NCBI GenBank assembly: GCA_046758005.1
Contig: JBHHZJ010000014.1
Span: forward strand, 1 to 46,415
From: JBHHZJ01 sp046758005
Lineage (GTDB): Bacteria > Pseudomonadota > Alphaproteobacteria > Kiloniellales > J153
Reading direction: 5' to 3'
DNA: 46,415 bases
The notes beneath the pieces are model-generated. The model was not told the origin of the DNA. It made no database searches and worked only from the letters and a program-made list of their open reading frames with translations. Positions within the stretch are counted from its first letter, which is position 1. Each line of letters opens with the position of its first letter. The position numbers and the translations under genes are program-made. Positions 41,112-46,415 of the stretch are shown piece by piece.

Positions 41112-42101
41112 ATGCCCCTGACTACGAAACTGACCGAACTGCTGGGAATTCGCCATCCGGTGCTGCTCGCGCCCATGGGCGGGGCCTCGGGCGGCGCGCT
41201 GGCCGCGGCGGTGTCCGAGGCCGGAGGCCTCGGCCTGATCGCCGGCGCTTACGGCGACCCGGATTGGCTGGAGGCCGAATTCCAAAGGGCCGGCAGCCGG
41301 CGCGTCGGGGTCGGCTTCATCACCTGGAGCCTGGCCAAGCGGCCGGATCTACTCGACCTGGCCCTGGCCCGCCGCCCGGCGGCGGTCATGCTGTCGTTCG
41401 GCGATCCGGCGCCGTTCGCCGCGGCGGTCAAGGACGCCGGCGCCAGGCTGATCTGTCAGATCCAGACCAGGGCGCAGGCCGAGCAGGCGGCCCAAGCCGG
41501 GGCCGACGTCATCGTGGCCCAGGGCGGCGAGGCCGGCGGGCACGGGCGCAGCCGTGGGACGCTCGCCCTCGTGCCGGCGGTGGTCGATGCCGTGGCGCCT
41601 TTGCCGGTGGTCGCGGCCGGGGGGATCGCCGATGGACGCGGGCTGGCCGCGGCGCTCATGCTGGGCGCGGTGGGCGCACTGCTGGGGACGCGGTTCTACG
41701 CGGCCGAGGAGTGCCTGGCCCACCCGGCGGCGAAACGGCGCGTCGTGACGGCCGGCGGCGACGAGACCGTGCGCACCACCGTGTTCGACATCGTGCGCGC
41801 GCTCGATTGGCCGGCGTACTATACGGGACGCGCGATCGGCAACGACTTCTCGCGCCGTTGGCACGGAAAGGAGGGCGATCTGGCGCGCGCGGCCGGGGAT
41901 GAGCGACCGCGCTATGCGGCGGCCGCCGCGGCGGGCGATTTCGACACCGCCGTCGTGTTTGCCGGCGAATGCGTCGACCTGATCGACGCGGTGGAGCCGG
42001 CGGGGCGGATCCTGGAGCGCGTCGTCGCCGAGGCCGAGGCGCGGCTGCGCGACGTGGCCGAACTGGCCGTCCAAGCGGCCGCGGCCGCGGGGGCGCGCTA
42101 A
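41112..42101 (+). CDS. Nitronate monooxygenase family flavoenzyme
   Basis: 329 residues, ten bases after the SDR. PVLLAPMGGASGG opens the FMN barrel, FITWSLAKRPDL and VMLSFGDPAPF follow, the catalytic His 144 is in GGEAGGHGRS, and VVAAGGIADGRGLAAALMLGA binds the phosphate. The class I enzymes oxidise alkyl nitronates such as propionate 3-nitronate, detoxifying them with FMN. In this operon it may act on a nitro or enol intermediate, but no evidence shows which. It is the last operon gene; 88 bases to the next start hold no terminator. Confidence 0.92.
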   Translation: MPLTTKLTELLGIRHPVLLAPMGGASGGALAAAVSEAGGLGLIAGAYGDPDWLEAEFQRAGSRRVGVGFITWSLAKRPDLLDLALARRPAAVMLSFGDPAPFAAAVKDAGARLICQIQTRAQAEQAAQAGADVIVAQGGEAGGHGRSRGTLALVPAVVDAVAPLPVVAAGGIADGRGLAAALMLGAVGALLGTRFYAAEECLAHPAAKRRVVTAGGDETVRTTVFDIVRALDWPAYYTGRAIGNDFSRRWHGKEGDLARAAGDERPRYAAAAAAGDFDTAVVFAGECVDLIDAVEPAGRILERVVAEAEARLRDVAELAVQAAAAAGAR

Positions 42102-42188
42102 AAGCTCGACTTTTCATGGCCGATTGGGGCACAAAGAACGGAGGGACCGACACGACGGTCCGAAAAACCCAACCGGGGGGCGCGTGAG

Positions 42189-42911
42189 ATGACGTGGGGT
42201 AATCGGGAGTCCCGGTCCGTGGCGGCGGCGCGGCGCGCGGGTTGCCGTGCGACGCTCGCCGTCGGTGTGGCGCTGGCCGCGTGCGCACCGGCGCTGGCCG
42301 AGGACGGCGCCGGCGGGTTGTTCATGGGCGTGCGCGCCATCGGCGCGGTTTCCGAAATCAACGACGTCGAGACCACGGGCTTTACCGGGCCGGCGTCGAT
42401 CGAGACCGACAGAGACGAGGTTGCCGGCCTCGGCGTCGTTTTCGGTTACGCGATGCGCGGCGTACCGCTGCGCGTCGAGCTCGAGGTGACTCGCAGGATC
42501 CGCTTCGACCTGGACGTGCGCGACGCGGTTCCCTCGGCCGTCATCGACAACGAGATCAACGTGGCCACGACCTCGGCGCTGTTCAACGCGCTGCTGGAGT
42601 GGCGCAACAGCTCCGACTTCACCCCGTTCGCGGGCGCGAGCCTTGGTTGGGCCCGCAACTCGACAGACAACGACCGCACCGCAATCGCGACCCAGATCAA
42701 GACCTCGCACCAGAACGACGAGGACAACTTCGCCTGGGGCGCGATGGCCGGCGTGGACTGGAAGTTCGCGGAGAGCTGGGCGGCGGGGCTGGCATACCGT
42801 TACATCGACCTCGGCAACGTCGATACCGGGTTGGCGCCGACGGGCGACAGGATCGTGGGCGACAAGTATGTCTCCCACGACGTACTCTTGAGTCTTATTT
42901 TCCATTTCTGA
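42189..42911 (+). CDS. Outer-membrane beta-barrel protein (porin-like)
   Basis: 240 residues. A signal peptide (ATLAVGVALAACAPALAED) is followed by alternating beta strands with aromatic girdles, GGLFMGVRAIGAVSEI at the start, FAWGAMAGVDWKFAESW and GLAYRYIDLG near the end, and a final Phe in SLIFHF, the outer-membrane insertion signal. It looks like an 8-stranded OmpA/OprF-type barrel without an OmpA domain. GGGGGG lies before the ATG. The role is unknown; it may be lone or follow the catabolic operon. Confidence 0.88.
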   Translation: MTWGNRESRSVAAARRAGCRATLAVGVALAACAPALAEDGAGGLFMGVRAIGAVSEINDVETTGFTGPASIETDRDEVAGLGVVFGYAMRGVPLRVELEVTRRIRFDLDVRDAVPSAVIDNEINVATTSALFNALLEWRNSSDFTPFAGASLGWARNSTDNDRTAIATQIKTSHQNDEDNFAWGAMAGVDWKFAESWAAGLAYRYIDLGNVDTGLAPTGDRIVGDKYVSHDVLLSLIFHF

Positions 42912-43054
42912 CGGGGCCATCGGCGGCTTGCCCGAGACGACCGTATACCTCACCGGGGCGTCCGGCCGGCGGCAGCGGCGCCGGGGCGAATCCGCGTCGC
43001 CGCGCGCCGGGTTGACTGTCGACGGTACGCCCATTCGTTGATCCCCGGTCCCCC

Positions 43055-44173
43055 ATGACCGACGGGCCGCTCGGCGCGTACCGCGCGAAGCTCGAGGCGC
43101 AGGAACTCCGGTTCGATCCGGTGCAGGAACTGGCGGCGGAAAAGCTGCAGAGCCTGCACAACGCGCTCAAGCGTTACCAGCCCTCGGGAGGGCGCGCCGG
43201 TTGGAAGGAGCGCCTGGGACTGGCGCGGCGATCGGTCGAGCCGCCGCAGGGGCTCTACCTGTTCGGCCCGGTCGGCACGGGCAAGTCCATGCTCATGGAC
43301 ATCTTTTTCGCGGCGGCGCCGGTCGAGGCCAAGCGGCGAGTTCATTTTCATGCCTTCATGCAAGAGGTGCACGAGCGCCTGCACGCCATGCGCCAGGACG
43401 GCAAGGGCGCCAAGGGCGACCCGCTGCCGCGCCTGGCCGCAGGCATGGCGGCCGAGGCCTGGCTGCTGTGCTTCGACGAGTTCCACGTCGTCAACATCGC
43501 CGACGCCATGATCCTGGGGCGGCTGTTCGAAGGTATGTTCGACGACGGCGTGATCGTCGTGGCGACCTCCAACACCGTCCCGGACCGGCTCTACGAGGGC
43601 GGGCTGCAGCGCGAGAGCTTCCAACCGTTCATCGCCCTTTTGAAGGAACGCCTCGACATCCTGCAACTCGACGCCGGGCGCGATTACCGCCGGGAGCGCC
43701 TGCAGCACCTGGCGGTGTACTACGCGCCGCTCGACGGGCACGCCGCCGCCGCGCTCGATCGCGCCTTCGCGCAGCTGACCGAGGGCGCGCTCGCCCGGCC
43801 GGAGTCGCTCGGCGTCAAGGGTCGGAAACTGGCGGTGCCGCTCGCGGCGGCGGGGGTGGCGCGTTTCTCCTTCGCCGAGCTGTGCGAGCGGCCGCTCGGG
43901 CCGGGCGACTACCTCGCCATCGCCAAGCGGTTCCACACCGTCGTTCTCGACGGCGTGCCGCGGATGGCCCGGGACCGGCGCAACGAGGCGCGCCGCTTCA
44001 TGACCCTGATCGACGTGCTGTACGAGCACCGGGTCAATCTTGTCGCCTCGGCCGCGGCGCCGCCCGAGGCGCTGTACGCGGCCGGGCCCGGCGCGCAGGA
44101 GTTCAAACGCACGGCCTCGCGCCTGATCGAGATGCAATCGCGCGAGTATATCGCACAGCCGCACGCGCCTTGA
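43055..44173 (+). CDS. zapE: Cell division protein ZapE (AFG1-like AAA ATPase)
   Basis: 372 residues. Walker A GPVGTGKSMLMD, HFHAFMQEVHERLH, Walker B LLCFDEFHVVNIADAMI and VVATSNTVPDRLYEGGLQRESF are the family signatures. ZapE associates with FtsZ at the division ring, and relatives act on membrane-bound respiratory subunits. The order zapE-mdh-sucC is typical of alphaproteobacteria. A TTGACT at 43011-43016 might be a -35, with no good -10. Confidence 0.95.
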   Translation: MTDGPLGAYRAKLEAQELRFDPVQELAAEKLQSLHNALKRYQPSGGRAGWKERLGLARRSVEPPQGLYLFGPVGTGKSMLMDIFFAAAPVEAKRRVHFHAFMQEVHERLHAMRQDGKGAKGDPLPRLAAGMAAEAWLLCFDEFHVVNIADAMILGRLFEGMFDDGVIVVATSNTVPDRLYEGGLQRESFQPFIALLKERLDILQLDAGRDYRRERLQHLAVYYAPLDGHAAAALDRAFAQLTEGALARPESLGVKGRKLAVPLAAAGVARFSFAELCERPLGPGDYLAIAKRFHTVVLDGVPRMARDRRNEARRFMTLIDVLYEHRVNLVASAAAPPEALYAAGPGAQEFKRTASRLIEMQSREYIAQPHAP

Positions 44174-44306
44174 ACGTTGCACGGCCTCGCTCCTTGCCCG
44201 CCGTCGCGTTTCGGAGTAGGTAACGCCCGGCTTTCGAGAGATCCGGCGGCTGCGGCGGCAAGCCCCGCAGCAGGCGGCGACGTGAGACTCGTTCGGGGGA
44301 CAGATC

Positions 44307-45350
44307 ATGGCTCGTAGGAAAATCGCGCTGGTCGGCGCCGGCCACATCGGCGGCACGCTCGCCCTGCTCGCCGGCCTCAAGGAGCTCGGCGACATCGCGC
44401 TTTTCGACATCGTCGAGGGCATTCCGCAGGGCAAGGCGCTCGACCTGGTGCAGTCCTCGCCGGTCCAGGGGTTCGACGTCAGGCTGACCGGCGGCACCGG
44501 CTACGGCGTGATCAAGGGCGCCGACGTGGTCATCGTCACCGCGGGCGTGCCGCGCCGCCCCGGCATGAGCCGGGACGACCTGCTCGAGGTCAACGCCAAG
44601 GTGATGGAGACCGTGGGCGCGAACATCAGGAAGCACTGTCCGAAAGCCTTCGTCATTTGCATCACGAATCCGCTCGACGCCATGGTCTGGATCCTGCAGC
44701 AGGCCAGCGGCGTGCCGACCAACATGATCGTGGGCATGGCCGGAGTGCTCGATTCGGCGCGCTTTCGTTATTTCCTCGCCGAGGAGATGAAGGTTTCGGT
44801 CGAGGACGTGAGCGCCTTCGTCCTGGGCGGGCACGGCGACACCATGGTGCCCATGGTTCGCTATTCCACGGTCGCCGGCATTCCGCTGCCCGACCTGATC
44901 AAGATGGGCTGGATCTCCAAGAAGCAGGTCAACGAGATCGTGCAGCGAACGCGCGACGGCGGCGCCGAGATCGTGGGTCTCATGAAGACCGGTTCGGCCT
45001 TCTACGCGCCGGCCGCCGCGGCGATCGCCATGGCCGAATCCTTCCTCAAGGACAAGAAGCGCGTGCTGCCCTGCGCGGCCTATCTCAAGGGCGAATACGG
45101 GGTCAAGGGCCTGTTCGTCGGCGTGCCCGTGGTGATCGGCGCCGGCGGCGTGGAACGGATCGTCGAGCTGCAGCTCAGCAAGGCCGAGAAAGCCATGCTG
45201 GACAAGTCGACGGCCGCCGTGAAAGGGTTGATCGAGACCCACAAGGCGTTGAAGAAGAAGTCCCTGGCGCGCAAGCCCAGAACCGTCAAAAGAGCCGCGG
45301 CCAGGATGCCCGCCGCCAGGAAAGCCACGGCCAAGTCCGCCGGCGCATAG
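44307..45350 (+). CDS. mdh: Malate dehydrogenase with basic C-terminal tail
   Basis: NAD-dependent TCA-cycle enzyme. 347 residues with GGGGGA before the ATG. GAGHIGGTLA binds NAD; the substrate loop VPRRPGMSRDDL supplies arginines and LGGHGDTMVPM the catalytic His. The LDH-like MDH core ends near residue 320; beyond it lies a tail of about 30 residues rich in Lys, Arg and Ala (KKKSLARKPRTVKRAAARMP and on), which most alphaproteobacterial enzymes of about 320 residues lack. The tail stays in frame and uses normal codons, so it is not a frameshift artefact. sucC follows. Confidence 0.97.
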   Translation: MARRKIALVGAGHIGGTLALLAGLKELGDIALFDIVEGIPQGKALDLVQSSPVQGFDVRLTGGTGYGVIKGADVVIVTAGVPRRPGMSRDDLLEVNAKVMETVGANIRKHCPKAFVICITNPLDAMVWILQQASGVPTNMIVGMAGVLDSARFRYFLAEEMKVSVEDVSAFVLGGHGDTMVPMVRYSTVAGIPLPDLIKMGWISKKQVNEIVQRTRDGGAEIVGLMKTGSAFYAPAAAAIAMAESFLKDKKRVLPCAAYLKGEYGVKGLFVGVPVVIGAGGVERIVELQLSKAEKAMLDKSTAAVKGLIETHKALKKKSLARKPRTVKRAAARMPAARKATAKSAGA

Positions 45351-45421
45351 ACGCCGGATTTCCAAGCCCTAATTCAGCGGGCAAGGCAGCTGAAATGCCG
45401 CCGTCCGGTGCCGGCTGCCGG

Positions 45422-45449
45422 TTGCGCCTCGGTCCAAGGGTGTTAGATT
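45422..45449 (+). promoter_or_regulatory. Candidate promoter for sucC
   Basis: TTGCGC at 45422-45427, a 16-base spacer and TAGATT at 45444-45449 (three and four of six bases) in the 202-base space after mdh. Confidence 0.35.
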
Positions 45450-45483
45450 ACCAAGGATTTGGCGGGACGGACGCAGGTCGCGA

Positions 45484-45506
45484 CCCGCCCGATATTATCG
45501 GACGGG
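45484..45506 (+). other. Stable hairpin in the sucC leader
   Basis: CCCGCCCGAT at 45484-45493 pairs with ATCGGACGGG at 45497-45506 (one mismatch, three-base loop). It has no T-run and lies 46 bases before the ATG, which has no clear Shine-Dalgarno. Confidence 0.45.
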
Positions 45507-45552
45507 CCGTTCGTCGAAACGACCGCTTGGACGCAATCACACCGATCGGCCG

Positions 45553-46415
45553 ATGAACATTCACGAGTATCAGGCCAAGGGCCTGCTGGCGAAGTTCGGC
45601 GTCGCCGTGCCGCGCGGCGGGGTCGCGTTCACGCCTGAGGAGGCCGACGAGGTCGCCCGCGATCTGGGCGGTCCGGTCTGGGTGGTCAAGTCGCAGATCC
45701 ATGCCGGCGGGCGCGGCGCCGGGCGCTTCAAGGACGATCCCGACGGTCCGGGCGGGGTGCGGGTGTGCCGCTCGCTCGAGGAGGTGCGCAACAACGCGCG
45801 AAAGATGCTGGGCCACGTCCTGGTGACCCGACAGACCGGGCCGGAGGGCAAGGACGTCAAGCGGCTCTATATCGAGGAGGGCTGCGACATCGCGCGCGAG
45901 CTTTATCTCGGAATGCTGATCGACCGTGCGAGCAACTGGGTCACCGTCATGGCCTCGACCGAAGGCGGCATGGAAATCGAGGAGGTTGCCGCCCGCACGC
46001 CCGAGAAGATCCTGAAGATCGCGGTCGACCCGGCGACCGGCATGATGCCCTACCACGGGCGCAAGATCGCCTTCGGCCTGGGCCTGGAGGGCAGGCAGGT
46101 CGGCGCGGCGGTCAAGTTCATCGCCGCCATGTACCGGGCCTTCACCGAGCTCGACGCAAGCCTGGTCGAGATCAACCCGCTGGTGGTTACCGGCGCCGGC
46201 GCGGTGATCGCGCTCGATGCCAAGATGAACTTCGACGACAACGCGCTGTTCCGGCACAAGGACGTGGCGGACATGCGCGACCCGGACGAAGAAGACGAGA
46301 TGGAGCGGGAGGCCGCGCGCCACGAGCTCAGCTACATCAAGCTCGACGGCAACATCGGCTGCATGGTCAACGGCGCGGGCCTGGCCATGGCGACCATGGA
46401 CATCATCAAGCTCTA
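45553..46415 (+). CDS. sucC: Succinyl-CoA synthetase beta subunit (3' end beyond the window)
   Basis: The first 287 codons of a family usually near 390-400 residues. MNIHEYQAKGLLAKFGVAVPRG is the standard start; the ATP-grasp domain shows VVKSQIHAGGRGAGRFK, then LYIEEGCDIARELYLGML and LVEINPLVVTGAGAVIALDAKMNFDDNALFRH, with metal and phosphate residues in place. With SucD it makes succinate, ATP or GTP, and CoA from succinyl-CoA. It follows mdh and should be followed by sucD, sucA and sucB outside the window. Confidence 0.97.
   Translation, partial: MNIHEYQAKGLLAKFGVAVPRGGVAFTPEEADEVARDLGGPVWVVKSQIHAGGRGAGRFKDDPDGPGGVRVCRSLEEVRNNARKMLGHVLVTRQTGPEGKDVKRLYIEEGCDIARELYLGMLIDRASNWVTVMASTEGGMEIEEVAARTPEKILKIAVDPATGMMPYHGRKIAFGLGLEGRQVGAAVKFIAAMYRAFTELDASLVEINPLVVTGAGAVIALDAKMNFDDNALFRHKDVADMRDPDEEDEMEREAARHELSYIKLDGNIGCMVNGAGLAMATMDIIKL

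Noticed and set aside
1..46415. tRNA, rRNA, CRISPR arrays, insertion sequences, prophage or origin
   Set aside because: No such signatures were seen on either strand by reading; a dedicated scan was not possible.

Overview
The window reads as one continuous stretch of a high-GC alphaproteobacterial chromosome, probably from the Rhodospirillales or a neighbouring order. The reasons are strong G/C third-position bias and two conserved syntenic blocks. One is rplU-rpmA-obg-proB-proA-nadD-rsfS-rlmH-gpmI-envC-ctpA-(DUF610)-rppH. The other is zapE-mdh-sucC. No transposase, phage gene, CRISPR array, rRNA or tRNA was recognised.

Layout. (1) Positions 1-8060 are an accessory catabolic locus. A minus-strand operon encodes an aldehyde dehydrogenase, an M19-dipeptidase homologue that lacks the canonical metal motif, a 583-residue protein of unknown function, a DUF3726-like protein and the first 20 codons of a probable Ldh-family dehydrogenase. 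It diverges from a LysR regulator and a Tat-exported family 5 solute-binding protein. (2) Positions 8064-12585 hold a SABATH-type carboxyl methyltransferase, a corrinoid methyltransferase in which a UroD/MtaA-like domain is fused to a B12-binding domain, and a GcvA-type LysR regulator. (3) Positions 12655-15100 are a two-gene circularly permuted ATP-grasp / alpha-E unit. (4) Positions 15234-27493 are the housekeeping block: ribosomal proteins, ribosome-assembly GTPase, proline synthesis, NAD synthesis, ribosome silencing and rRNA methylation, glycolysis, and envelope/division hydrolase control. (5) Positions 27512-38001 carry mixed genes: an ICMT-like methyltransferase, ThpR, a FIST protein, TesA divergent from a YbbA/YbbP pair, a BI-1 protein, a PaiB-like protein, a glycerophosphodiesterase, a DUF6494-like small protein and a MepK-like DUF882 protein. 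(6) Positions 38044-42101 are a four-gene operon with its own promoter: a phytanoyl-CoA/proline-hydroxylase-like dioxygenase, a SAF-domain dehydrogenase, an SDR and a nitronate monooxygenase. (7) Positions 42189-46415 hold an outer-membrane barrel protein, zapE, mdh and the start of sucC.

The best candidates for an undescribed system are the first operon (degenerate M19, unknown 583-residue protein, DUF3726 and Ldh, with its LysR and solute-binding protein) and the SABATH/corrinoid methyl-transfer pair beside it. A 70-bp palindromic repeat with two copies 13.7 kb apart, each at the 3' end of an ORF, is new structure not explained by the genes. All functional statements come from reading motifs and gene order; no database search was run.
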